Below, piece after piece: positions 32,584 to 40,959 of a stretch of DNA of 64,000 nt; position 1 is the first letter of the stretch; each line of letters starts with the position of its first letter. The position numbers were made by a program, and so were the translations under genes. The notes beneath the pieces are model-generated. The model made no database searches. It worked only from the letters and a program-made list of their open reading frames with translations, and had not been told where the DNA came from. This stretch comes from Rothia nasisuis (GTDB lineage Bacteria; Actinomycetota; Actinomycetes; Actinomycetales; Micrococcaceae), in contig NZ_CAKMSB010000008.1 in assembly GCF_928381405.1 (NCBI RefSeq), positions 58,353 through 122,352 of the forward strand, given 5' to 3'.

Positions 32584-33360
32584 GTGCATATAATAAAAGA
32601 TAAAGATTTACCATTTACGTACCTAATAAGCTTCACACTCTGGGGGCTTATCTTAAGTATTATCGGATGGGAATACTTCACTTACTCTTTAGTAATTATT
32701 GGTATTTCATTCACACTAGGATTTCTCGCATATAGGTACTTAACAAACGGGTGGGCGTCATGCACTTCTTTCGTTCTAATTCTATTAACCATGGGAGGGT
32801 ATGAGGCAATTTCAGAGGCTTGGGCAAAGGCATTTCCAGTATTTCTTGCTGGATTTCTGCCCGGGGCTCGCATCGGATTCTACTCCCAAAAGAAATCAAA
32901 GAATAAAAAAATTGGCATAAATATTAAACCAAAGAAAAGCATGAATCAAAGTATGGCTAAAATTGAAAAATTTAAATTCATAGACTCTCAAGGGAAAGAG
33001 CTACATCTCGATTCCCGCCAAGAAACAACTAAAGGATTCTTCGGCCGCATCAAGACAAAGAACTATCTCAAGATGTCAATTGATGATGTCTGGGCAGAGT
33101 TTGACGCAGATGACTTTCACACCGTAGACCTTGACGCTGGTGAAATTATTGAATCTACTGCTTCTATTGATGGGCCAGTCTTTATTACCAATGTTGATTT
33201 TGCCCAGGAAGGTTCTCTTTTCTGGGAGCACGTTCAAGCAATTCCAGCGCATCGGTGGGTTATCTGCTTTGCAAATCTTGATGAAAGACCTATCCGTGCT
33301 ATTTTTACCAACGAACATTTTACTGAATTTCTGGAGATGCTTGACCCCAACTCCTCTTAA
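32584..33360 (+). CDS. Fused membrane plus soluble immunity-like protein (A1-A2 type)
   Basis: The 258-residue protein has an N-terminal half with about four spans (LISFTLWGLILSIIGW, LVIIGISFTLGFLAYRY, and so on), a lysine-rich linker (KKSKNKKIGINIKPKKS) and a C-terminal domain of about 120 residues. That domain aligns with the 126-residue protein at 29406: FIDSQGKELHL against FKDSQGRQLIL, EGSLFWEHV against KDTYFWEVV, and RAIFTNEHFTEFLEML against QAVFSEDRFKDFLDSI. It therefore joins in one chain what 29090 and 29406 encode separately. GTG at 32584 has no clear ribosome-binding site. It is AT-rich, unlike the host background. Confidence 0.65.
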   Translation: MHIIKDKDLPFTYLISFTLWGLILSIIGWEYFTYSLVIIGISFTLGFLAYRYLTNGWASCTSFVLILLTMGGYEAISEAWAKAFPVFLAGFLPGARIGFYSQKKSKNKKIGINIKPKKSMNQSMAKIEKFKFIDSQGKELHLDSRQETTKGFFGRIKTKNYLKMSIDDVWAEFDADDFHTVDLDAGEIIESTASIDGPVFITNVDFAQEGSLFWEHVQAIPAHRWVICFANLDERPIRAIFTNEHFTEFLEMLDPNSS

Positions 33361-33411
33361 GTGTTCATTCTAAGGGACAACAGCATAACAAGCTGGAACC
33401 GATTCAATATA

Positions 33412-33734
33412 ATGGGAAATAAATTTTTCAAACTTTTTACTTTATTTCCATATCACTCACCATCGGAGTTCTAATTCCGGGCTACGCTAGTGACTGGAAA
33501 AATTTTCTGCAGGCATATACGATACCATTTGCAATAGGCGCCATTGTTGCAATGATAGCCCCTGAAAAATTTGTCACACTATACCTTGTTGTTTTACTTC
33601 TAATATTTATTTTTCCACTTCACATCTCTCCAGCCATCTACAAATATAGAATAAATATCTTTTTAGGAAACCTGGTGGGTGCCACAGTTTCGGTCATATG
33701 GTTGAGGAAAGTGAGTAAGAAATCTAATGATTAA
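33412..33734 (+). pseudogene. Frameshifted copy of immunity component A1
   Basis: The DNA closely follows 29090-29413, but the opening ATGGGAAATAAATTTTTC is one base shorter than the functional ATGAGAAAACAAATTTTTC, so the frame is lost within six codons. The later part can still be read in the original frame (PEKFVTLYLVVLLLIFIF, ending VSKKSND). The copy sits directly before a decayed copy of the partner gene, so the two were duplicated together. Confidence 0.75.
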
Positions 33735-34112
33735 TTTCAAAGATTCACAGGGAAGGAAATTGAACCTATCACCTGCCACTCGAATATTTAAATCACCATT
33801 TAGACAGAAAACGATTGAGACCCCCACCTAAGCATTAAAACCACAGAAGTCTGGTCCAAGTTTGATATTCAGGATTTAGTTCCTACCAACGAAAACATAG
33901 TCGCCACTGAGTCGAATGTAGGTGACGTATTCCTGACACACATGAAAATTGTGGGGAATGACACGTACTTTTGAGAAGTAGTATAAAAAATGCCACAAGA
34001 CTCCTGGGGGGGCTTTCTTTTATAAGCCTAGATGCAAACCAGATTCAGGCGGTATTTTCTGAGGATAGGTTTAAGAAGGATTTTTTTGGATTCAATTCAA
34101 GACCTTGACTAG
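33727..34112 (+). pseudogene. Degenerate copy of immunity component A2
   Basis: It begins MINFKDSQGRKLNLSPATR like the gene at 29406 but loses one base near codon 35, giving an immediate TAA. Later a TGG (tryptophan) of the parent has become TGA, and extra bases disturb the end. After its stop the spacer sequence that follows the functional gene (29787-29840) is also recognisable at about 34113-34165. This shows a block duplication of immunity pair plus spacer. Confidence 0.75.
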
Positions 34113-34230
34113 TCTGGTATCGAGGTGGTTGCGTGCAGTGTTGCTGAAAACCGAGTGTTGAGGCAGCTTAAGAGACTCATCCAGAGTCTTTCCAGTATCC
34201 ACAAAAAAATCAAGCCCGGTACCACCACAT

Positions 34231-34280
34231 TATCGATACCGAAGCAGGAACCTACCACTACATCTACGACGGCCTAAACC
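34231..34280 (+). pseudogene. Short remnant of an Rhs core
   Basis: About 50 bases resemble the core segment at 27571-27620: GAAGCAGGAACCTACCACTA corresponds to CAGGCAGGGACCTACCACTA, followed by an ATCTACGACGGCCTA match. The frame is lost. It follows the decayed immunity pair and spacer exactly as the orphan cassette follows the intact pair, so it is what remains of a second orphan tip cassette. Confidence 0.65.
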
Positions 34281-34326
34281 ATTGTAAATATCCTCAGAAA
34301 GAAACGACACCGCCCCAGAAAAACAC

Positions 34327-34779
34327 CTACCCTACCTTCTCAATACGCCGAGCTTCTAACAAACCTTCAGTAAGCTGAATCTTCCCATAATAAAAACGGA
34401 ACTGCTCCCCCCGGTGCTCCTCCAGATAACTCACGGTCTCTTCAACACTCAGGTAGCGCACCGCTCCTTCAGCGGTTTGCTCCACCAGAACACCACTGAG
34501 CGAGATTTTTCCGCAGTCAGGGGACTCGATTCTGATACTGGTGGAGGATCCTCCCATGCGGAAGCCACCCCCTGAGGTATCTTTGACAGCGGAGTCAACG
34601 GTACAGATACGCTCCTCCTGCCACTCCTCCTTCCCGTTGATATACGGGTAGCCGACGGCGAACGAGAGAACCCCAAGAAAAGCAAAAACAATCAGCAAGA
34701 AAGCGATAAATGAGAGTGCAGATTTAAGATTCCATGGCTCTTGAACCCTAGCAGGCCGAGGATTCTTCACTATCACCAC
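34327..34779 (-). CDS. Chimeric immunity-like membrane protein B3, reversed
   Basis: The 150-residue protein belongs to the same family as 31532 and 32097. Its first half (NPRPARVQEPWNLKSALSFI through YPYINGKEEWQEERICTVDS) matches the 32097 product, while its second half (LVEQTAEGAVRYLSVEETV, ending LEARRIEKVG) matches the 31532 product. Flanking DNA agrees: GATAAGGAG upstream as at 32097, and GTGTTTTTCTGGGGC after the stop as after 31978. It is thus a recombinant of the two, inverted relative to them. Start GTG at 34779 or 34776, after AAGGAG. It may still be expressed, and it marks the island's right boundary. Confidence 0.7.
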   Translation of the reverse strand: MVIVKNPRPARVQEPWNLKSALSFIAFLLIVFAFLGVLSFAVGYPYINGKEEWQEERICTVDSAVKDTSGGGFRMGGSSTSIRIESPDCGKISLSGVLVEQTAEGAVRYLSVEETVSYLEEHRGEQFRFYYGKIQLTEGLLEARRIEKVG

Positions 34780-34853
34780 TCAACTCCTTATCTCATCTAC
34801 TAGCTCCACTACTGAACTCCCTGAGCCCATAAACGCGCCCTAAGACTGCCTGA

Positions 34854-36371
34854 CTAGCACTCCACCACGTTCACAGCCAGACCACCCATAGAAGTCTCCT
34901 TATAACGGTGCGACATGTCCTCACCAGTCTGGCGCATGGTTTCGATGACCTGGTCCAGGGAGACTCGATGGTGGCCGTCCCCTCGCAGGGCCATCTTGGC
35001 TGCGGTCACCGCGTTGGAGGCCGCCATGGCGTTACGCTCAATACAGGGAATCTGCACCAGCCCACCCACGGGGTCGCAGGTCAAACCCAGATTATGCTCC
35101 ATAGCAATCTCAGCTGCATTCTCAATCTGCTCATTGCTACCGCCCATCACCTGAGCCAGACCCGCAGCTGCCATAGACGACGCAGTACCCACCTCACCCT
35201 GGCAACCCACCTCAGCACCAGAAATCGAAGCCCGCTTCTTGTAGAGGGCACCAATGGAGGCAGCCGCCAGAAAGAAATCAACCACGGCGTCATCAATCAC
35301 CTTCTGCCCCCGGTGGCGCACCGAGGGCACATAATTGACCGCGTAGTGCAATACCGCCGGGATAATACCGGAGGCTCCGTTAGTCGGCGCGGTGACGATA
35401 CGACCGCCAAAAGCATTCTCTTCATTGACCGCCAGAGCAATCAGGTTAACCCAGTCCGTGGCGAATTCCGGTGATTTTCGGGGATCTTCTGCCAGCAGGT
35501 CGCGGTGCCACTGGCCCGCCCGGCAGCGCACCTTGAGGGGGCCAGGCAGGTAGCCCATACGTTCCAAGGACGAGCCGATACACTCCTTCATGACCTGCCG
35601 AATCTGCAAGATCCCGGCGCGCACTTCGCTCTCGCTGCGCTCTGTCTTCTCGTTCGCCAACTTGAGCTGAGCAATAGACAGCCCGGCAGTGTTGGCCATA
35701 TCCAGCAGCTCTTCGCCCGACCCAAAGGGGTAGGGGGCCTTGGAAAGCCCGGTGGAGCCCGATGACTCTTCGTGCTCTTCAACAATGAAACCGCCACCGA
35801 TAGAGAAATAAGTGCGCTCTAGCAGTACCCTCTCCCCCGCGTAGGCAGTGACCTTAATACCGTTGGTATGGCGGGGCAGCACCGTAAGCGGGCGCAGAGT
35901 AATGTCAGCTTCCCGATAGGTCAGGACGGGCCCGCTCACCCTTTCTGCCTCAGGCCCGGGAGCACCATCCGCGTAGGTAGCTAAGGGGTAACCGGCCAAG
36001 GGCAGAGTGCCGTCCACCTGATTGCGGTCCATCAGCGCCTCGGCAGCAGCCATATCGATGGTTTCGGGTACACAACCGGCCAGGCCCTTGATGGCTGCGC
36101 TCATAGTGCCGTGACCAGCACCGGTAGCAGCCAACGAACCGTAGAGATCAATATGAACCCGGGTCACCTCGTTCAGGGTGCCAGCATCAATCAATTCGGC
36201 GATGAAGCGGTTGGTGGCGCGCATAGGGCCCACGGTGTGGGAGCTGGAGGGGCCAATGCCGATAGAGAAGAGTTCAAAGACAGAGATATCGTAGTCCAGG
36301 GCTTCCGCTTTGGTTTGTGCTTCTGAGTGGGGCGGGGCAGAAAGATAATCGGCTAGGTTCTCGAGGTCCAT
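34854..36371 (-). CDS. sdaA: L-serine ammonia-lyase (iron-sulfur type)
   Basis: The enzyme deaminates L-serine to pyruvate with a [4Fe-4S] cluster. ATG at 36371 follows GGAGGAG and gives 505 residues, about 40-45 more at the N-terminus than the usual single-chain enzyme; a later start is possible. The N-terminal beta domain begins ISVFELFSIGIGPSSSHTVG. The alpha domain carries RIVTAPTNGASGIIPAVLHY, SISGAEVGCQGEVGTASSMA and NLGLTCDPVGGLVQIPCIER, which include the cluster cysteines. It follows gcvT by 132 bases on the same strand, so glycine-derived serine can be channelled to pyruvate. The frame upstream to 36470 overlaps a hairpin leader and is probably not translated. Confidence 0.93.
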   Translation of the reverse strand: MDLENLADYLSAPPHSEAQTKAEALDYDISVFELFSIGIGPSSSHTVGPMRATNRFIAELIDAGTLNEVTRVHIDLYGSLAATGAGHGTMSAAIKGLAGCVPETIDMAAAEALMDRNQVDGTLPLAGYPLATYADGAPGPEAERVSGPVLTYREADITLRPLTVLPRHTNGIKVTAYAGERVLLERTYFSIGGGFIVEEHEESSGSTGLSKAPYPFGSGEELLDMANTAGLSIAQLKLANEKTERSESEVRAGILQIRQVMKECIGSSLERMGYLPGPLKVRCRAGQWHRDLLAEDPRKSPEFATDWVNLIALAVNEENAFGGRIVTAPTNGASGIIPAVLHYAVNYVPSVRHRGQKVIDDAVVDFFLAAASIGALYKKRASISGAEVGCQGEVGTASSMAAAGLAQVMGGSNEQIENAAEIAMEHNLGLTCDPVGGLVQIPCIERNAMAASNAVTAAKMALRGDGHHRVSLDQVIETMRQTGEDMSHRYKETSMGGLAVNVVEC

Positions 36372-36413
36372 CAGGGGGTGCTCCTCCAAGGGTGTAGGGG
36401 CTCTAGCCCGAGA

Positions 36414-36478
36414 AGAACCCTGTGCAACCAACTGACTCGCGGCTGTAGATATAAGGTTTGTTGGCAACACAGGGTTCT
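36414..36478 (-). promoter_or_regulatory. Long inverted repeat in the sdaA leader
   Basis: AGAACCCTGTG (36414-36424) pairs perfectly with CACAGGGTTCT (36468-36478). Inside, after a symmetrical 3-base internal loop, CCAAC pairs with GTTGG. The 65-base element starts 43 bases upstream of the sdaA ATG and lacks a trailing T run, so a simple terminator is unlikely. It could be an operator or an mRNA structure that sets sdaA expression apart from gcvPT. Confidence 0.45.
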
Positions 36479-36503
36479 GAGAGGGCTATATCAGCAGTTT
36501 GCT

Positions 36504-37622
36504 CTACTTATTACGCTTATAGAAGGGCAGTTCTACGATATCGAAGGGGGCAACCTTACCACGGATATCAACGTTGACAGTCTCACCTACAGTGGCGTGC
36601 TCGGTAGCCAGCAGGGCCATAGCGACGGGGTATCCCAGAGTAGGTGAGGGAATACCCGAGGTAATCTCACCGATCTCGGTGCCGCTCTCATCAACCAGCT
36701 TGGAACCTGCGCGGCCGGGGCGCTTGCCCTGGGCCTTAAGGCCGACCAGAGTGCGTGCCGGGGCCTGCTCGGAGAGCTGAACCAGGGCGTCCTTACCCAC
36801 AAAATCGGCGGCCTTCTTAGTCAGAGCAATCTCAATCAGCTTGCCCATGCCCGACTCGAAGGGGGTAATGTCGCGGCCCAGCTCGTGGCCGTAGAGGGGC
36901 ATACCGGCTTCAAGGCGCAGGGAGTCGCGGGCAGCCAGGCCTGCAGGAATTGCCCCGTTCTTCTCGCCGCATTCAGAGGCCATGGCCCAGAGCTGGGCGG
37001 CGTCCTCGTTCGCCACGTAAATTTCGAAGCCGTCCTCACCGGTATAGCCGGTGCGGGCCAGCAGGGCCTCAATATCGCCGAAACGAATCGGGGCAGCTGC
37101 GTAGTAACCCATAGAGGTAATGGTCTCGGCATCGGAAGGGTCCATCTCCAGCAGGATGGCCTCTGAAGCAGGGCCCTGCACCGCCACCAGGGAGGTCTGG
37201 GCGGTCTCGTTCACCAGCTGCACGTCAAAGCCCTCGCTACGGGCGCTCATAGCCTCATAATCGGCGGCCACGTTGGCTGCATTGGGAATGACCAGGAACT
37301 CTTCCTCGCCCAGGCGGTAGGTAATCAGGTCGTCGATGACACCGCCGTCCTCAGCCAGCAGCAGGGAGTACTTGGCCTTGCCCACCTTGAGAATGGACAT
37401 GTTAGAGAGCAGGGCGTAGTCCAGGAAGGCACCGGCGTCGGGACCGGTGACCCGGAATTCACCCATGTGGGAGAGATCGAATAGGCCGGCAGCCGAGCGC
37501 ACAGCCTTATGCTCTTCAACGTCGTTGGTGTACTTGAGGGGCATGTCCCAGCCGCCAAAGTCGGTGAAGGCGGCACCCAGGTCAGCGTGGACCTGGTAGA
37601 GGGCAGTTTTCTGGGGTGACAT
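36504..37622 (-). CDS. gcvT: Aminomethyltransferase, glycine cleavage system T protein
   Basis: GcvT moves the methylene group from lipoyl-bound aminomethyl to tetrahydrofolate, releasing ammonia. ATG at 37622 follows AAAGG and yields 372 residues starting MSPQKTALYQVHADLGAAFT. Family features include FGGWDMPLKY, GLFDLSHMGEFRVTGPDA, RTGYTGEDGFEIYV (folate/lipoyl site) and GLAARDSLRLEAGMPLYGHE. It lies 20 bases after gcvP. The third component, GcvH, is not encoded in the window. Confidence 0.96.
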   Translation of the reverse strand: MSPQKTALYQVHADLGAAFTDFGGWDMPLKYTNDVEEHKAVRSAAGLFDLSHMGEFRVTGPDAGAFLDYALLSNMSILKVGKAKYSLLLAEDGGVIDDLITYRLGEEEFLVIPNAANVAADYEAMSARSEGFDVQLVNETAQTSLVAVQGPASEAILLEMDPSDAETITSMGYYAAAPIRFGDIEALLARTGYTGEDGFEIYVANEDAAQLWAMASECGEKNGAIPAGLAARDSLRLEAGMPLYGHELGRDITPFESGMGKLIEIALTKKAADFVGKDALVQLSEQAPARTLVGLKAQGKRPGRAGSKLVDESGTEIGEITSGIPSPTLGYPVAMALLATEHATVGETVNVDIRGKVAPFDIVELPFYKRNK

Positions 37623-37642
37623 AGGGGTAAACCTTTCTAGCC

Positions 37643-40486
37643 TTAAGCGCTGTGGACTTCGATGTCGAAGGCTTCCATGGGCGGGCATTCGCAGACAAAG
37701 TTACGGTCGCCGCCGGCACCGTCGATGCGGCCAACGGGGGTGAAGTACTTGTTCAGGCGCAGCTCGTGCACGGGGTAGGCGGCCTGCGAGCGGGGGTAGG
37801 GGCGGGTCCATTCGTCGGCGGTGACGACCTCGGCGGTGTGCGGGGCGTTGCGCAGCACAGACTCCTCGGCGCTGACCTTACCGTCGATGACTTCCTGAAT
37901 CTCAGCGTGAATCTTGGTCATGGCCTCAATGAAGCGATCCAGCTCAGCTAAGGACTCTGATTCGGTGGGCTCGACCATGAGGGTGCCGGGCACGGGGAAG
38001 GCCAGGGTGGGGGCGTGGAAGCCGTAGTCCATGAGGCGCTTGCAGACGTCCTCGGCAGTGATGCCGGACGCGGCGGTCAGCTCGCGCAAATCCAGGATGC
38101 ATTCGTGGGCCACCAGGCCGGTCTCACCCGCGTAGAGCACGGGGTACAGGGAGCCCAGCTTCTTGGCGATGTAGTTGGCCGAGAGGATGGCGGTTTCGGA
38201 AGAAGCTCGCAGGCCCTCAGCGCCGGTCATGGCGATGTACATCCAGGAAATGGGGAGCACACCGGCAGAACCAAACATGGCCTGGGAGATGGGCAGGGGC
38301 GCATCTGCCAGCTGGCCTTCGGCGTCCGCCTCAAAGCCGTTACCGGGCAGGTACTTCTCCAGGTGGGCACCGACAGCAACGGGGCCGACGCCGGGGCCAC
38401 CACCGCCGTGGGGAATGGAGAAGGTCTTGTGCAGGTTCAGGTGGGAGACATCGCCACCGAACTTGCCGGGCTGGGCCAGGCCCATCTGGGCATTGAGGTT
38501 GGCACCGTCCACGTAGACCTGGCCGCCTGCCTCGTGCACCAGCTGGCAGACCTCAACGACCTGCCCCTCGAAGACACCGTGGGTGGAGGGGTAGGTAATC
38601 ATGATGCCCGCGATGGTGTCGCCGTACTTTTCGATCTTGGCCCTGAGATCTTCAACGTCGATGGAGCCGTCGGGGGCGGTTGCAACACCGGCAACAGCCA
38701 GACCTGCCAGGGCGGCAGAGGCGGCGTTGGTGCCGTGGGCGCTCATGGGAATCAGGACGACGGTGCGCTGGGTATCGCCGTTAGCCTCGTGGTAGGCGCG
38801 GATAGCTCGCAGGCCCGCGTATTCGCCGGACGCACCCGAGTTGGGCTGCAGGGAGATAGCGTCGTAGCCGGTGATTTCAACCAGCCAGGCCGAGAGCTCA
38901 TCAATTAGGGCCTTCCAGCCGGCAGCCTGGTCGGCAGGAACATTGGGGTGGATGGAGGCGAACTCGGGCCAGGAAATGGGTTCCATCTCGGCTGCTGCGT
39001 TCAGCTTCATGGTGCAAGAACCCAGGGGAATCATGGTACGGTCCAGGGCCAGATCCTTGTCTGAGAGGGAGCGCAGGTAGCGCATCATGGATGTCTCAGA
39101 GCGGTAAAGGTGGAAGACCGGGTGGGTCATGTAGTCGTCAGTGCGCAACAGGGCCTCGGGCAGCTCGTAGGCGTCGGTCTCCTCCAGCTGCCCGCCCAGG
39201 GCAGCTGCCAGGGCTTCGACTACCTGCTCGGTGTGGGACTCACCCACCGAGATGGAGATACGGTCAGCTGAGATTTTGCGGACGTTGATACCGGCTTCCA
39301 GGGCCTTGGCAACCAGCTCGTCGGCGCGTCCTTCGGCTTCAAAGGCAACGGTGTCGAAGAAGGTCTCGTGGACCAGCTTCAGGCCGGCTGCGGTACCAGC
39401 GGCGGCGATGCGGGCGGCCTTGTCGTGCAGGCGGTTAGCAATAGCCCGCAGGCCTTCGGGGCCGTGGTAGACGGCGTAGGCACCGGCGGCGATAGCCAGC
39501 AGGGCCTGGGCAGTACAGATGTTAGAGGTGGCCTTCTCGCGGCGGATGTGCTGCTCGCGGGTTTGCAGGGCCAGGCGGTAGGCGGGCTTACCAAAAGCGT
39601 CCTTCGAGACACCCACCAGGCGGCCGGGCAGGTTACGCTCCATACCCTTAGAAACAGCCATGAAAGCTGCATGCGGGCCGCCGTACCAGAAGGGCAGACC
39701 AAAGCGCTGGGAGGAGCCAACAGCAATGTCGGCACCCTGGTGGCCGGGGGCGATCAGTAAGGTCTGGGCCAGCAGGTCAGCGATGACGGTGACCAGGGCG
39801 CCGCGCTCCTTAGCCTCCTTGATCAGGGGCTCAATGTCGCGGACTTCGCCGTCGTGGCCGGGATTGGAGATAATGACGCCGTAGAGGTCGCCCTCGGGCA
39901 GGCCGTCGGCAAAATCGGTGATGACGAAAGGGATGCCTAGGGCCTGCGCGCGGCCACGCACCACGGAGAGGGTCTGGGGCAAGGCACGGGAGTCAATAGC
40001 GAAGAAGCCATTCTTGACCTTGCGGTTGGCCCGGTGCATCATGACGGCGGCCTCGGCAACAGCGGTTGCCTCATCGAGCAGGGAGGCGTTGGCAATGGGC
40101 AGACCGGTCAGTTCCATGACGGTGTTCTGAAAGTTCAGTAGAGCTTCGAGACGGCCCTGGGAGATCTCGGGCTGGTAGGGGGTGTAGGAGGTGTACCAGC
40201 CCGGGTTTTCAAGAATGTTGCGGCGAATCACAGCCGGAGTGATAGCGTCATAGTAACCTGCACCGATCATCTGGTGCTTGACCACATTCTGGGCGGCGTA
40301 GGAGGCAATCTTCTTCTGCGCCTCAAGCTCACTCAAGGGCGCCGGGAGATTAAGGTCACCGCGCAGGCGGATATTGGAGGGGATGACCTCGTCGATGAGG
40401 GCGCCCAGGGACTCGTAACCAAGCACTTTAAGCATGGTCTCTTGGTCGCTCAGACGGGGGCCAAGGTGGCGGTCGGTGAATGACAT
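37643..40486 (-). CDS. gcvP: Glycine dehydrogenase (decarboxylating), P protein
   Basis: This PLP enzyme decarboxylates glycine and transfers the aminomethyl group to lipoyl-GcvH. The 947-residue single chain is a fusion of the alpha and beta halves, the normal actinobacterial form. ATG at 40486 follows GGAGAG. Key segments are [40 protein letters not shown], and the PLP-lysine site [20 protein letters not shown] near residue 695. It is the first gene after a tandem glycine riboswitch, which accounts for its control by glycine. Confidence 0.97.
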   Translation of the reverse strand: MSFTDRHLGPRLSDQETMLKVLGYESLGALIDEVIPSNIRLRGDLNLPAPLSELEAQKKIASYAAQNVVKHQMIGAGYYDAITPAVIRRNILENPGWYTSYTPYQPEISQGRLEALLNFQNTVMELTGLPIANASLLDEATAVAEAAVMMHRANRKVKNGFFAIDSRALPQTLSVVRGRAQALGIPFVITDFADGLPEGDLYGVIISNPGHDGEVRDIEPLIKEAKERGALVTVIADLLAQTLLIAPGHQGADIAVGSSQRFGLPFWYGGPHAAFMAVSKGMERNLPGRLVGVSKDAFGKPAYRLALQTREQHIRREKATSNICTAQALLAIAAGAYAVYHGPEGLRAIANRLHDKAARIAAAGTAAGLKLVHETFFDTVAFEAEGRADELVAKALEAGINVRKISADRISISVGESHTEQVVEALAAALGGQLEETDAYELPEALLRTDDYMTHPVFHLYRSETSMMRYLRSLSDKDLALDRTMIPLGSCTMKLNAAAEMEPISWPEFASIHPNVPADQAAGWKALIDELSAWLVEITGYDAISLQPNSGASGEYAGLRAIRAYHEANGDTQRTVVLIPMSAHGTNAASAALAGLAVAGVATAPDGSIDVEDLRAKIEKYGDTIAGIMITYPSTHGVFEGQVVEVCQLVHEAGGQVYVDGANLNAQMGLAQPGKFGGDVSHLNLHKTFSIPHGGGGPGVGPVAVGAHLEKYLPGNGFEADAEGQLADAPLPISQAMFGSAGVLPISWMYIAMTGAEGLRASSETAILSANYIAKKLGSLYPVLYAGETGLVAHECILDLRELTAASGITAEDVCKRLMDYGFHAPTLAFPVPGTLMVEPTESESLAELDRFIEAMTKIHAEIQEVIDGKVSAEESVLRNAPHTAEVVTADEWTRPYPRSQAAYPVHELRLNKYFTPVGRIDGAGGDRNFVCECPPMEAFDIEVHSA

Positions 40487-40554
40487 GGAACTCTCCAGGG
40501 GTAGAGGCTAAACCGGCGCACAGGGGTGCCCTGTGAGTGGTGCCCTCCCCACTC

Positions 40555-40763
40555 TGTTAAAACCTGAGAGTTTTGGTTCGCAGCTACCCATCACGCACGG
40601 TAGCGGACGCGAATTTTGCCCCTTCGGTGGGGGTTTGACGCCCCTCTCCAGAGTTGCCTCACTGAGCGGTACATGTGCCTGAGAGTTTCCCGGGGAGGGT
40701 TTGCTCCTTCGGCGCCGGTGCCCGTGGTCCCTCAACCTCGAGCATGTACGGTCTCTCCCGCAC
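40555..40763 (-). promoter_or_regulatory. Tandem glycine riboswitch
   Basis: On the minus strand two similar aptamers occur in series ahead of gcvP. The first runs from GGGAGAGACC (about 40751-40760) through GCGCCGAAGGAGCAAAC to GGGAAACTCTCAGGCA (about 40676-40691). The second starts at CTCTGGAGAGGGGCG, passes CACCGAAGGGGCAA and ends with AAAACTCTCAGGT (about 40562-40574). GCCGAAGGRGCAA and AACTCTCAGG are diagnostic of the glycine family. The tandem form allows cooperative glycine sensing; glycine would switch on gcvP-gcvT and perhaps sdaA. The end lies about 70 bases before the gcvP start. Confidence 0.95.
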
Positions 40764-40867
40764 CAGTTGTAACGGCGTTTTAGTTGTAACAACCCTTATT
40801 GTGCCATACCTTACACCCAAAGCACCACACGAGGGACTTTTGGGGTGGGAAAGTCGATTTTACAGGG

Positions 40868-40925
40868 CGGACGCAGCCGCGCCCCGCCCCTGCCCAAAGG
40901 CAGGAAAGCGGGGCGCGGGCGTCCG
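40868..40925 (-). terminator. Large GC-rich hairpin after narK
   Basis: Nested perfect pairing is seen: CGGACGC with GCGTCCG, CGCGCCCCGC with GCGGGGCGCG, and CTGCC with GGCAG around a CAAA loop, with small internal loops. It starts 34 bases after the narK stop. There is no strong U run, but stability alone suggests a terminator or mRNA 3' end for the nar operon. It also insulates the nar operon from the glycine riboswitch promoter. Confidence 0.7.
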
Positions 40926-40959
40926 GATATCTCCCTGACCGGGGAGTACCAAGCTGGGT

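Noticed and set aside
23565..34800. CRISPR array or prophage origin for the repeat-rich island
   Set aside because: Repeats are long and coding (Rhs core, immunity paralogues); there are no short regular repeats with spacers, and no integrase, portal or tail genes.
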